Below, piece by piece: positions 47,884 to 60,248 of a DNA stretch of 64,000 nt; position 1 is the first letter of the stretch; each line of letters begins with the position of its first letter. The stretch is from Apophysomyces variabilis (lineage: Eukaryota > Mucoromycota > Mucoromycetes > Mucorales > Mucoraceae): the NCBI GenBank assembly GCA_002749535.1, contig MZZL01000387.1, positions 141,249 through 205,248 on the forward strand, written 5' to 3'. The notes under the pieces were generated by a model. That model was not told the origin of the DNA and ran no database searches. It saw nothing but the letters and a program-made list of their open reading frames with translations. The position numbers and the translations under genes are program-made.

Positions 47884-50142
47884 ATGCACATCGACCCCAC
47901 TTCGCTCGATAATCGACATCGTTCACAGATCACAGTGGAAGACGATGGCACCGCCACGTTACATGGTGATAATGACATATCAAATGAAACTACACTACAT
48001 GACAATGGTAACAACACCAAACGTAAGATGATAGCCCTTCCCCGACAAAAGAAAATCGCTCTTCCTCCTCTTCCGGATCCTGGTGGAAACTGATGTTCGA
48101 TTTTCATTTCTCTTAGTGCAGCAAATGTTAATTGCCAGCCTATCTATATCTGACTATCAACTATCCAAGCTAGAAAAACAAGACCCTGAGATCCAATCGA
48201 CAAACGACCAAGATACGATTGTAGATGAAGAAGAGGACGATCCTTATCGATGGGTTATTTTAATCGGTGGTTTCCTTGCACAAGCCATCAGTATGTCCAC
48301 ACTGTCGAGCTGGTGAGTTTCCTTTTTTTTTTCTGTCCGGCACTCATATACATATTCTCTCTGTTTCTAAATCCGTTTTTCTTTCCTTTTTCAGGGGTGA
48401 GTCGTTTTCTTACTGAATTTTGTTCGAAAAAAGGAGGGAGATCGACGCTTGAGTTTTTGTAACCAAGTTTTTTTTTCTTTTTCGTTCACCCAAAACCACA
48501 ACCGGACCAACTATCTAACTAACTAACAAACCCCTTCTACTCTGTTCGAAAACCTTTCCCCCTTTTTTTGACCTTTTTTCTATAGGTGTGATGCAAGATT
48601 ATTATGACCGTCAGATCTTTAAAGGAACTGTCGATTCCACCCAACTAAGTTTTGTGGGCACGATCGGTTTTAGTTTTTGTGGGTTAATGGGTCCCGTCAG
48701 TCAGATATTCACATCCCTTGTTGGGCCTCGTTGGGTCTTATTAATCGGAACGATCTTGATGACATTGGGACTAGTATTGGCAAGCTATTCCAAGCAGGTC
48801 TGTCTTCCCTATTCGCTTACCCGTCTTTCGCGTTATACTAAATTCACTTCGTGATGATTACTGTTATCTGGGTTCTTAGGTCTGGCACCTATACCTTACT
48901 CAGAGTATTATCCATGGCATGGGAGCTGCCTTATTATACATTGTAGGTTACTTTTTTTTAACGTTTTTGCGTTTTATTTTGCATGCTAAACAGGCAATGA
49001 TGTCATAGGTTTCTATGTCCATATCACCCCAATGGTTTGTAAGGCGGCGTGGTTTTGCCATGGGTGTCATGGTGAGTGGTTCTGGTATAGGAGGTCTAAT
49101 TATGCCATTTGTCATGAACGCGTTAAATGAAACCCTTGGTGGTGCATGGTATGTTGTTCGCTGAGGGAATATCCTTCTTTTATTTCTTTGTGCAATAGAT
49201 AGAAGAGCTTAATTCGATGTTTCGTTGCTAGGTGTTATCGGATACTCGGTATCATCACCTTTGTCATTAGTATGATATCAACTATTCTGCTGAAGGAAAA
49301 ACCGGAGAAAATCTCCACGAAAGGCTCTATACGTATTCGCGAGATCATTGATTTGAGCATATGCAAGGATAATAACTTTTTGATCTGGTGCGTTGCTGGA
49401 AATCTGAGTATGATGGCCTATTTCGTGCCGGCTTTCTTTCTCCCATGTAACTAGAACCGGTTAAAGTGATTGTTTATTCTGGCTTTGCTCATTTTCTTTT
49501 ATAGCCCATGCTACAAAACTTGGCTTGTCCTCTTCCCAAGGTTCTAATCTCGTAGCTGTCTTTTCAGCCGTCAATGTCATTGGCCGTGTCCTTTCAGGGT
49601 AACAAATTCGATTCAGGGAAAATGAAAGGGAAATTCAAATACTTTATTCTTTCGTTTTTTTGGCTTCCTCTTTAGGTACTTAGGGGATCACCTTGGTGTC
49701 CTTAATGTCGATATTGCGTTTCTGTTTGGTTGTGGTCTAAGTTCATTTTTTATATGGACTTTTGCAGCAAGCTATGCGACACTCATGTTGTTTATTATAA
49801 TTTATGGTCTTCTTAGTGGAGCGGTGTTTTCGTTACGTAAGTTCACTATAATCATTTCATACTTCATAACGCAAAACTAAGAAATAATCGCGCATTCTAG
49901 TGGCGCCTATTACTGCTATTATCACGGGAATGGATAGGTATCCGTCGGGTATCTCTTTGTATCTCTTCTTCATGACAGCAGCTCGTCTTGGACCTTCTCT
50001 GGCAGGTGCGATCCAGACATGGACAAACAAAAATTCGTTTTTTGCACAAGAACTTTTTACAGGCATAACCTTCGTTCTTTCCTCTATAGTCACGGTTTAT
50101 TTAAAATTCAAACTAAAACCGCGACAGGTGTCAGACTCGTGA
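47884..50142 (+). CDS. MFS transporter, monocarboxylate permease (MCT/MCH) family
   Basis: Exons 47884-48022, 48117-48312, 48395-48396, 48586-48797, 48880-48942, 49009-49148, 49232-49446, 49505-49598, 49676-49836 and 49901-50142 give 1464 nt, 487 residues. A hydrophilic N-terminus (about 90 residues, acidic EEEDDPYRW) precedes the membrane part. TM1 and the loop read VILIGGFLAQAISMSTLSSW then GVMQDYYD, aligning without gaps with the G-V-F-Q-x-Y-Y signature after TM1 of MCT-type permeases. Also typical: IGFSFCGLMGPV, RRRGFAMGVMVSGSGIGGL (loop 4-5), NVIGRVLSGYLGD and MDRYPSGISLYLF. Members move monocarboxylates or related acids; the substrate cannot be read. The frame between the Trp and Gly of SSWGV closes only if the GG at 48395-48396 is a separate microexon. 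The first intron is ambiguous; the GTAAGA donor at 48023 was chosen over GTGGAA at 48083. Confidence 0.88.
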
Positions 50143-51814
50143 AAAAACAGACTTGTGTAACCTTCATAGACGTAATTTTCTGCTCCTTCTGCTGCTATTA
50201 GAAAGAAAACGCATTGTACAATTTGGCATAAAAGCATATGTGGGTAAAAAGTAATTACTTCTACCAATAACATATTCTAGATATGCTGTAGACAGTCGAA
50301 TTCGTCGGAATCCATGCTATATAACATGCATGTAGCCCATTTTGTTCTTAGTACACAATGCATTTCTAAAGGAGAAGCTGAGCTAGCGTTTATAAAAAAG
50401 TCATCCCATTGTTTTTCATTGCAAGCAGAAAATAAATAGATGTCTTTGTGTAGAGTACTCTTCAAGAAAATAGCTGACGCATAGATTTGTTAGCATAAAG
50501 ATCGCTTGCGTGACTGTTCCGTACCTGTATTGCAGCGTTTATGGGCATAATTTCCGGTGTCATGCCCTTACGGCTGGATCTAGGGACAGTTGTTCTTGCT
50601 TGCTTGCATAAACCAGTCCTGTTATAAACGTAAATCTAACAGAACAACGTACCTATCCATGGTTATTTGCATACAGTAACGCTCTGCTTGCCATCATTCA
50701 CTGGAAAAGTTAACGGGTATATATGGTATCAACATAGTCAATTATAGAGAACTTGAAACGCTATTAGAATTCAATAGGCTTTATTTAGGAATAGAGAAAT
50801 TCTTGGTTTTATTCTGATAAGCTTGCAAAAGCAGCGGGCATAGTGAAAACTTGTGATAGAAAGGAAATAAGCGGTCCCATATATACGCTCAACGTAAGAG
50901 AAATAAACAAAATAATTGAAGTGGTATTCGATCTGTTGACAGGCGAATGGAAGCAGAAGACATTGTGTTATATTTCAAGTATTGATAAATGAATGAGTAC
51001 TGTCCACTTGTTGGACAAAGATAGAATTATAGTGTGAAAATATAGGTTAAAATGCAACATGTCCGTGATAGTAAAGTAGGAAGAAATCTTCTTTAAACTG
51101 GTATGTTTTACCAGCCAACGCTACAGTATTTTTTTGCTTTTCCTTCTCCTTGCTGCAACGTCTGTGCTACTGCATTCTGCAATACTGGAAATTCGGATAA
51201 ATCAGGAGAGGGACCTTTTTAACTTTGCGTTTCTATATTGCAGAATGACCGAGGTTTTTGGTTTGAATGCTATCACAAACGGCACTTTTTAATTTAGATC
51301 CACATCCTCTTATGGTAAGATATGTCAGAAAATCCGAAAATGGCTTAATAATCATGTCTTGACCGAGCAGGACTGCTTGAAAGCCATTTTGATAGCTCGG
51401 AAAATGCATATATAGAAAACACACACGATCAGATGCGCACTTTACCAGTGTTACTGAGGATGTGTATCAGAAAATAAACTATATACTATCCTCGTAGTGC
51501 TTTTTAAGAGTCCGACGGAAAAAATATGATTTACCAACAATCTATCCCATAATGGCACAAGTGGCTGAGATACTTTCTATAAGTACGACTTTATGCATTC
51601 GATTGAAATTTTTTGGTTTCTGATTTACTCTTATTCAACAGATACCACAAGTTGCATATGTATAGTGTATCACAGAGACTGACAAAATCAGTCAGGAAGG
51701 ATTGTATGAAAGGGAGTGACACCAGGCAATTTCGGGTCGTGTCCGAATGATCTGTGAAAACAAAAGGGTTTCCAACCTCCGCACAAACATTGTTTTTTTC
51801 CACTTCGGTTAGCT
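50143..51814. other. Intergenic between the MFS and RanGAP genes
   Basis: About 1.7 kb. Short frames (for example 50277-50465 and 51591-51803 minus) show no motifs. No RNA gene or repeat seen. Confidence 0.45.
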
Positions 51815-53076
51815 ATGGTCGCTCCTATCAACCAGTATGCACTCGAAAACAACACTGTCTTCTCTATTGAAGGCAGCGGCCTTAAGCTGAACACAGCGGA
51901 CGATGTTAAGGATTTCATCGATGCCATCTTGCAGATGGATGATCTGCAGGTCATTCGATTAAGTGGCAACACAATCGGCGTCGAAGCTAGTCAGGCATTG
52001 GCGGATGCTCTCAAGACCAGAACTTCATTGAAGGTAGAGATGTCAAGATCTAGACTGATGATGTATATTTATGCTTCCATTCTCTATGATAGACCGCCAT
52101 TCTCTCTGATATCTTCACTGGTCGCCTGTTGTCTGAGATCCCTTTGGCTTTGAAAGCCTTGTGTGATGCCCTGCAAGAAACTCAACTTCTCGAACTCGAC
52201 CTTTCTGATAACGCTTTTGGTCCAGCTGGTGCAGAACCCCTGATTGAGTTCCTGTCCAATATGAAGACTTTGCAGACCTTGAGACTGAACAACAACGGGC
52301 TTGGTATCGGTGGTGGCACTATGATTGCCAAGGCATTACAAGCGTCCGCAGACAATGCTCGTGCAGAGAATCGTACCTCGTCCCTCCGTACGATTGTTTG
52401 TGGTCGCAACCGTTTAGAAGATGGTAGCAGCAAACAACTAGCGGAGGCCTTTGCATCACACGGAACACTCGAAGTGGTCCGCATGCCCCAGAATGGTATC
52501 CGTTCCGACGGTATCAAAACGATCGTCGGAGGATTGGCTGCCTGTAAGAATCTGAAGCACCTTGATTTACAGGATAATACTTTTACGGCCAAGGGTAGTC
52601 GGGCGCTGGCTGATGCTCTTGTCAACTGGCCCGATCTCGAAGTGCTTAACCTTGGTGACTGTCTCTTATCCAAGCAAGGTGGTTATACTGTGGCAGAGGC
52701 TTTGCGCAAAGGTCATAACAAGAAGCTGACGCACTTACACCTGCAATACAATGAAATCCAAGCAGGTGCCGTTGAGTCGCTAGCTGCTGCTGTCAGATCT
52801 CATCTCAAGGGCCTGGTCACACTGGAACTGAATGGCAACTGCTTTGATGCCGAAGATAAAGTCGTTGAGGATTTGAGATCTGCGTTGGCAGAATGGGACC
52901 ACGAAGATGCGTTGGATGAACTGGATGATATGGAGGAAGTGGATAGCGCAGAAGAGGAAGAAGACGAATTGGTTGAGGAAGCTGAAGAATCCGAGGCACA
53001 AGAACCAAAAGTGAAGGGTGATGACAAAAACGAGGAGGACGAGCTGGTCAATCAATTGGAGAGAACGCATATTTAA
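51815..53076 (+). CDS. RNA1: Ran GTPase-activating protein (RanGAP1/Rna1)
   Basis: Exons 51815-52033 and 52093-53076 give 1203 nt, 400 residues, close to yeast Rna1 (407). The protein is a leucine-rich-repeat arc: LQVIRLSGNTIGVEASQAL, LLELDLSDNAFGPAGAEPL, LQTLRLNNNGLG, RTIVCGRNRLEDGS, LKHLDLQDNTFTAKGSRAL, LTHLHLQYNEIQAGAVESL and LVTLELNGNCF. The SDIFTGR loop just after the intron contains the conserved arginine (about Arg84) and asparagines used in stimulating Ran GTPase. The C-terminus (about 335-400) is the typical acidic tail, ending in NQLERTHI. It converts cytoplasmic Ran-GTP to Ran-GDP and so sets the direction of nuclear transport. No SUMO-linked C-terminal extension of animal RanGAP is present. 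The gene converges with PPN1 (133 bp apart). Confidence 0.96.
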
Positions 53077-53209
53077 AAAACCCAGAATAAAGCTGCATAC
53101 ATTCCTATTTGCCCACTTTTCAAAAAGCAACAGATAATAAACAAAAACGGCATAAACAACTTCACACCTTATTTAAGATGAGGATGGAATATATTTAAAA
53201 AGAGGTATT

Positions 53210-54814
53210 TTAAGAAAAGATATCATTTGCTGTTTGTACGAACATGTTCCGCACGTAGTCTTTCCATATTTTCTTTCCTATTTTATCTGAATCTGACACC
53301 ATGCGTTTTGCCAGTTCTAAAAAGCTCGCAGGAGAAAGATCTCGCATGCCGTAAGCATCTTGAGTGGTATATTCTAGTGTATATTCGATAGGGGACAGAT
53401 CATTCTCCCACTTGGTGATATTTGAATAAAACTGCGAATAACCTAGCAGGGTTCCGTAGGGGCGTTTGTGCTGATGTTTGTTCCCGATTTCGTACTGGTA
53501 GATACGAACTGTTGGGTAGAATCTAGGCAATACAGATGGGGAGACCTGAACTGCTAATAATGAAGATTGAGCTACAGGCGGAGCTTGCCTGTCGTCGAGC
53601 GGATCCAAAGATTTATACATATTGTGCAACCAGTCAACGTATTTTTGAATGTTACGAGTAATATGGACGCCTTGGCTATCGTCGTCATCGCTGTCGTCAT
53701 CCATCGAGGAAACCCCCATTCCAAGAAATTTGTCCTGTACGCCGCCGTACAACAAGAAATGATCCATATTAAGGTGGCCGTAGAAATGACCCATGATGAC
53801 ATCTGAGTAACGCAAACTGATGCGGAGATAATCATCCAGGCATGTGGCACGGTAGTCACGAGAGGGTGGGACATGACCGATCACATAAACTTTGACTTTA
53901 TCTTTTCGCGCCTGTAACAGTTGAGCCCTGTACCATTGCAGATGTTCATGAGCAGGCGACTGCTTATGTGCGCACGATTGCACAAGATCGTTTCTTTTGT
54001 AAAAATACATTGAGTTTAGTGACAGGACACGTATGCCAGGGACAACGTCGGCGGCGAAATAACCTCCGCTTCGGAAAGTCTCTCGCTGTTCCTGAGGAAT
54101 CCAAGCTCGCCAGAGTTCTTCGTAGAAGTCAAGAAGCTCACTTGATTGGTCTTTACCTCCGATTTGGTTGTGGGGAAATACGTCATTATTGCCAAGTGTG
54201 GGTATAATTGGCACATGCGGCCAAAAGGCGTCAATCATCATGTCGGTTGCTTGTTGATTTAAGTCAAGTACGTTTTGCATCTTCCTCTTTCTCGTCTTAT
54301 CCCAGTCATGTCTACCTGTGTTGTAAATAAACCCCTCCAATGAAAGGCTGCATGTATCTTTATGCCTCACCTTGAGTTATCACCTGTCCAAATGACAAAG
54401 TCTATTTTATCTCGCCATTCTCTCACTAACCAATCTAGCGTTTGCTGTGCAAGCTCTGCTGGAGCATCGCACCGTGCACCGGGTGTACCCAGACGACCAG
54501 CTACCTGATCCTTTTTAGTCTTTTTCATCGGATTGTGGCACCCAGATTTCACACTTGCACCAGGGCAGTAATTGTTGTCTATCTGCATATAAAGACGTCA
54601 GGAACCTGCTGATCTGCAGTTACTGTGTCATTACATGCATGTCCGTAATGTGCAAGAAATAGCCATATTGCTTTGTAGGACGTTTTTGTATTGATATGTG
54701 GGATGGGTGTGCCTCGTATGACCTTAATGCCAGCTGCTGGAGGTATGAGGTGGACCGAACTAATAAGCCCACCGAAACGCAGACGAAAAACACAAGATAT
54801 ATCTTCAACCACAT
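53210..54814 (-). CDS. PPN1: Endopolyphosphatase Ppn1
   Basis: Exons 54814-54635, 54582-54371 and 54311-53210 give 1494 nt, 497 residues. The N-terminus has an uncleaved signal-anchor (about 3-22, LKIYLVFFVCVSVGLLVRST), as expected for a type II vacuolar membrane protein. The calcineurin-type metallophosphatase motifs occur in order: FLHITDMH (D-x-H), WTGDNSRHD (GDN), TLGNNDVFPHN (GNND), VIGHVPPSRD and MGHFYGHLNMDHF (the GH/GHxN metal ligands). Two Cys-rich loops (YCPGASVKSGCHN; GARCDAP) are typical of Ppn1. It cleaves inorganic polyphosphate internally in the vacuole. An acidic insert (DDDSDDDDSQG) sits between the catalytic core and the C-terminal part. Related acid sphingomyelinase-like phosphodiesterases share the fold, but the overall layout fits Ppn1 better. 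Confidence 0.92.
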
Positions 54815-55284
54815 CGGTGAAACGAAGAAAAAAAGAAAACGGAATTAAAAAAAAAAAAAGGAAGACAGAAAGTTAAAAGATTACATTCATTAAAGTGACT
54901 ATTTATATGCGTTTTCTGATTATCATGTTTTGGTTAATCCATCATCACCAATAACAATTTTAAGGTTAAGCTCTTTTTAACCAGTGGATTTGACGCACGA
55001 GCTTAGGTCGGCATGTTACTGGGCACGACGTCAGATTGCAGGCTGTAAGTTGCTTTCTTCCGTGAGCAAAAAATATTCGCTGTCGGACGAGGAAAGAATG
55101 CAGGTTCCCTTTTTTCTCCAACGTCCGTGAAACACCTTTCCAGTCAGTCAGCCTAACGGGCGGGCCCTAAAATATCCTGAAAACGCAAAGTCACAAATCT
55201 ACGCCACTGAAGAAAAATTTTTCCTTTAAGAGCGCCAAGTCTAGGTGGTGTCGTGTTTCTCTCTCTCTTTCCATTTTCACTCCA
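54815..55284. other. Divergent intergenic region between PPN1 and RPL22
   Basis: About 470 bp with poly-A stretches near 54830-54860. A CTCTCTCTTTCC tract lies directly before the RPL22 start, a usual feature of ribosomal protein promoters in such fungi. Confidence 0.45.
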
Positions 55285-55723
55285 ATGGCTCCCGTCAAGG
55301 CTACCACTACTGCCGTTAAGAAGGCCAAGTTCGTCATTGACTGCACTGCTCCTGCTAATGACAAGATTTTCGATGCTGCTGCTTTCGTAAGTTGAATCAT
55401 TTGCCACCCTCCTTTTCACTGGTTTCTAACTGGTGCTTCTTCCTTTCCAATAGGAAAAGTACCTTCATGACCGCATCAAGGTTGAGGGCCGCACCAACAA
55501 CTTGGGTGACTCCGTTGTCATCACCCGTGGTGCCGACAACAAGATCACCGTTGTTGTCTCCAACATCTCTTTCTCCAAGCGTTACCTTAAGTACCTCACC
55601 AAGAAGTTCTTGAAGAAGAACCAGATCCGTGACTGGCTCCGCGTCATTGCCACTGACAAGCAGACCTTCCAGCTCCGTTACTTCAACATTGCCAACGAAG
55701 GCGACGAGGAGGATGACGAATAA
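55285..55723 (+). CDS. RPL22: 60S ribosomal protein L22 (eL22)
   Basis: Exons 55285-55386 and 55454-55723 give 372 nt, 123 residues. The product has the family blocks [58 protein letters not shown] and [20 protein letters not shown], ending in the acidic tail EGDEEDDE. It is a non-essential-type RNA-binding protein of the large subunit in yeast. Codon choice is strongly biased (GTC, ACC, AAG, CGC), as expected for high expression. The intron has good GTAAGT and TTCCAATAG ends. AATAAA follows at 55742-55747. Confidence 0.97.
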
Positions 55724-55741
55724 GCAACTTATATTTTTTTT

Positions 55742-55747
55742 AATAAA
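55742..55747 (+). terminator. Poly(A) signal of RPL22
   Basis: AATAAA lies 18 nt after the RPL22 stop codon, in a T-rich context. Confidence 0.5.
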
Positions 55748-58700
55748 TTCTTATTCAGTCAGGGTGAGATGAGAACGAACCCGCTGAGCAACAATATTTT
55801 TGTTATCCATTGCTCACAAATCACAATCTCTGTGGATATTGAGGTAAGGAGCAAACATTGGATATTTAGAAATGGCTTGAAGGAATAGAGGACCGTCAGT
55901 TTTCTTTATTGAGAATTAAGGTTATATACTTTCGTCTTGAATCATTTTGTATTTCTTCATTTAAGAAAAGATTATAAAATTTTTGAACCAAGTCTAACTA
56001 AGCCTCCATAAATGGATCAATATATGTACATATTGTATAGCATAAATGGGTTGTGTTCAGGTGGAAACTATTGAGCAGAAGCCGACAAGATTGATGCTAA
56101 TCTATTATGGGGATAGCGATATTATAATGTGAAGAACCCCGTTAGGCGATTGAAAGAGCAAAGGATTACAGATTCATAACAGCAACCGTTTTTCGAACAC
56201 TTGCAATGATCGACTGTTGAAACCCGTCCTAAATACGCTTATTACTCCGTAGAAGGATAATTTGACACGGCACCAAATCGAGGAGGAGGACTACCCGATA
56301 TCTTATTCATTGGCACCATTAGTGGTGGCAAAACTAAATAACCATAGCATGCAACTTTAATTTCAACGAGAATCCTTCACGTGCCAACGGCTAGCCAGAT
56401 TGCTGGTCCCAGGCCTTCCTAAGACGGCATACCTTGATAGCAGGCAACATGGCGTTCATGTAGCCTTTCTATGATTTGTTTCGTAGAGCGGAGATAACGT
56501 TCCGGGATGATCTATAGGTGGCGTACTGTGGCACCGGAGGAAGAAAAGCACGCGAAGACACAGAACTGACCGAAACACTGGCACCAACCGTCGCAGTAAA
56601 GATCGGAATGGCGTTGGGGTAGGCGATCTATTCCGCAGTTCTTTCAGTTAAGTTACAAACGTCCAATGAAAGGCTACAATAACCAAAAGCACGCCGTAAT
56701 CCAACTGTCATCAGATTATTGCTCGAAAATCGTGATCAAATTAAGCTTCGGGGATCAGTTACCCATTGCCCCAACCATATTCTGAGTAGAAAAAGGTGGA
56801 TTTCTTTAAGTCTAGTCATGAAATCAAAATTCAATCTATCGCATGTGTTTTTTACCCTACTTAATATAGACTTCCTATGACAATCTTTGTCATCTTTTCC
56901 GCGTTAGCTTCTACAGTGTTATTGTCCCCCGTTGACTCAGATTCCTGACTTTGTAACGCATTTAGAATGGTTTTAAAAGTTCTTTAACTTCTGTTCTCTG
57001 TGCGATCTGCATAAGACTGGTTAAGCTTACATTGCGATTCTTACAGTAACTGAAATGCGGCCTATCTTACTAGCATGCATTCTGGTTATTGTCGGGTTGC
57101 ATACAAAGAGTGTGAGCGTTAAGATGGTAAAAAGTCGTAAAGCTGGGAGCTTTTCGAGTTTTCCCGGAAAAGAATACAGGTAGATGAGCGATTGCAGTTT
57201 GATTGCATCTGACCACTTGAGACTACATGTATATGGATACATAAACACCAGCAACGCGCGCCTTCAAATCCTAGTTCTATCCACGTAAGCACTTTTACTT
57301 CTTACTCCAACTATATGGTCGCATTCCTGGCGGAGGACGCATTTCTACGGAATACAGATTATAGTCTTATGCTTTAGGGAGCGGAGTCACAGATTGACAG
57401 AATGGTAGGGTTGTTGGTGGGATAACAGGTACTTTATTTCCAAAAGATTAAAGTCGCATCTAGCAAATTCACTTGGCGCATTTTGGAAACTGGGCTTGAC
57501 GCTAATTAAATTACATTAATTGTCGTGTTATAAGAGTTCGAATTGACCACTTTTACATACCTGACATAAAATTGACGTCGCCATACCCATCTCCCCGCCA
57601 AGTAAATGAAAGATGCATATATAAATTTCAATTGGTGAGTAATAGAAGAAAAATAACAATAGTATTCAATGACACTTACTAAATACCGGGCGTAAAAGCC
57701 CTATCCACTTGACTCGTTGATCCTTTTCTGCTTTTTTGCTTGCTGCCTCTCAGATCGCCTTAAAGTAGCTCGGGACGATTCTGATCTTTCTTCTTCTCGT
57801 CGGCTGATTCGTCTGCGAGACCTGGGTGGTTCAACCATAGTCTCGGTTTGATTGGCTCTTGTTCGACGTCGTGCAGTTGGAGTTATCATATTCTCTTAAT
57901 TTTTATAGAATACCTATTGTCTGTTAAAGTCTTCTACAGTCTTCTTCTTTCATATGGTTTGAAAGTTCGTCGGCATCACACCCGGTAAAAGATTATCTTG
58001 GTATGTCTTCGAATAGAGTACGTAAAAGTTGCATCATCTGGGGTGCATCCGAACAAAGTTTACATAGTTTATGCCATTTCCATTCATTGTACAATGGATT
58101 TGCATGGAATGTTACATATATATTACACGTGTGGATATAGTTTATAACTCGGTCTACTGTTCCCATCAATAATACCTCAATGTCTATCTTGATTCAAAAA
58201 TTATGTCATGGTTACAGAAAATGATGGGAAAAGAACGAAAATGACATGTGAAGGAAAATAAACAAATGGGCGACATGCTTTTCATTGGCGTTTTTTATGC
58301 TAGATAAACGGAGTAATGGTTGAAACGCCCACGCAGATCGTATTACTGCAGTAAAAGTGCAAGAATACACAAAGTACCCTTTATTGATCTTTTTGCAAGT
58401 AGGACATCTTGACAACTCGCAATGCATCTCAAGTTCTGATATTAAGAAGTCGATTTGCTTATGGGATAGATTGTTAAGGTATTAGATATGTCATTATTCT
58501 AGCTTACAGACTCTGGATGCGTCTTATAGAGGTTTGTGGATTGCTTTCTTTTTCGAGCTAAGTGAATGACATTGAGTTTCAACCTAGCACTATCTAGTTT
58601 CTTGGGTTTATTCAGTGGTTCAAATGAGCGCAAAAATAAGAATTGTGTCCGCCCGGGCTAGATCAATCTTGATAAAAGTTGAGGGGGGATGGAAAAATAT

Positions 58701-58861
58701 CGGGAAGGGCGTGAGTATCAAAAAAGCCTTTTTGCAAAGGAAGAAGCGGGCGACAGCAGGCCGAACAGGGACCCTGATGCGACGGATAGCTTTTGCGGAT
58801 ATATCGATATGTATTAGGCATGTGGATTGAATGGACAGGTTGTATTAGAGGAAATAAATTC
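55748..58861. other. Gene-poor interval
   Basis: No supported gene. A 62-codon minus frame (57701-57889) from an ATG encodes a very Arg/Glu/Ser-rich peptide (RRSERQQAKKQKRINESSG at its end) and could be a tiny gene or an eroded fragment. A short motif at about 56257-56285 (ACGGCACCAAATCGAGGAGGAGG) resembles part of the repeat end at 45.4 kb (ACGGCACCATATCAGGAGGAAG), suggesting another eroded copy. No RNA gene was recognised. Confidence 0.4.
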
Positions 58862-59465
58862 AACAGAGTTGGCGTCTAGGGAAACTAGAGCCAATCATCT
58901 CAAGAAGTGAAGCATTGTGTTGTTTGAGCCTACTAAGTTCAACCTTGGCAGCAGCGAGTTCTGCTTTTGACTGTTTAATAGTGGGCATGGGGAGAGCTCA
59001 AGGATGTGGATGCACTTTTAAAATGAGGTAAAGCGGTAGCTAAGCAGAAAAAGACAGCATTGAATTTTTTTTCATTTGTTGCGACATTTAATTCCACTGG
59101 ACTGTGACTTCGATTTTCGTAGTGTGCGAAATTGTTTTTGGGAGATACTGTATGACCTTGGTTATTGAGAGGCATGAAAACCACCGATTTGAAAAGCAGC
59201 AAAAGAGGGATCTTTAGCAGAGCAATTATCTCATGCATCGAATAAATAGCACAATAGTACTGATACGTGATACAAATGCACAACTGGAAGTATGGAGAGG
59301 CAAAGGTTTCTTATGAACAGGGAAGAAGCCCCGACTGCATGTTTCAAATGAAATAGTTGGTACCCAGGCACATTCGGCGGAGATTTAGCACACTGACCAC
59401 GAAATGTCCCGTGGTTATTGTTATTCTTTTTGTGGTCTAATTGGTGCGGGCGTTGTTTATAATTC
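58862..59465 (-). other. Three coding-like minus segments, possible small gene
   Basis: Minus strand, in order: from the ATG at 59465 a frame reads NYKQRPHQLDHKKNNNNHG and SPPNVPGYQLFHLKHA; a second piece after an acceptor (ATACAG at about 59144) reads SPKNNFAHYENRSHSPVELN; a third ends in a heptad-like helix (AAAKVELSRLKQHNASLLEM) and a stop near 58862. Composition is gene-like, but I could not choose donors that join them without doubt. It may be a small coiled-coil protein gene or a relic. A similarly coding-like plus piece lies at 59867-59940 (EQESAANENIKEYQKGL). Confidence 0.25.
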
Positions 59466-60248
59466 ATGGTGACACTAGCAGACAAAAACGGGTACCTTTG
59501 GGCCGAATATCCTGTTCAAAGTCAGCAAGACATAGAAAGGGACACAGATAAGTGAAAACAAAAAATAATGCGTTGAACGATGCAGAGAGTGACCAATATA
59601 GATCCATATACTTTTGTAATAAGGGGTGCTGATGTTTTCAAACTACCATTGTGATGTGATACTTATGAATAAGGTTCTTGCCATGGAGTGTAACACAGTG
59701 GAGAGGTTACCGAGAATAAGTAGGCAAAAAAAAGAAAAAACCTTCGTGGCAGAGTAAGCGCTGTACTCAAATAGGCTTTTCCTTTGTGAAGATTTGTCAA
59801 AGACACAGTAGGCAATTGTGAAGAAATCAATGTCATGGAAAGCCAAATTTTTTTACTTGCTTTCACTTGAAAAGTCTGGAACAGGAGAGTGCGGCAAATG
59901 AGAACATCAAGGAGTATCAAAAAGGATTAGACCGATGTTCCACGTTACCTTTTTATGTGAGCATATCCTGTTGGCGAGGCTGTCTTTTGCCTTACAATTC
60001 TTTTCTTTTCCACTTATCTTTGTATATAAGACACTTTTGCATTTTGTGGTATGGGCATGCGGACTTTACTGTGCACGAGAAAAAAATCCCTTTCTTTCGG
60101 CGGGTTCGGTAACCCAGGTTGCAATTAAGGGAACGCTTACTGTTGTACTTGATTGGTTGAAAGTAACAACCAAAAAAATAACCCACGTTGGCTGATTTCG
60201 GACTCGCCTTTTTGTTTTATGTTTTGCTTCTATTTTCCTCTGTCTTCT
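59466..60248. other. Intergenic, upstream of the PPxY membrane protein gene
   Basis: Overlapping small frames on both strands without consistent motifs. The last 100 bp are T-rich and probably form the promoter of the next gene. Confidence 0.35.

Noticed and set aside
58615..58830. 71-codon plus frame, basic, possible small nuclear protein
   Set aside because: Poor start context, no motif, and overlaps an equally long minus frame; composition fits chance.
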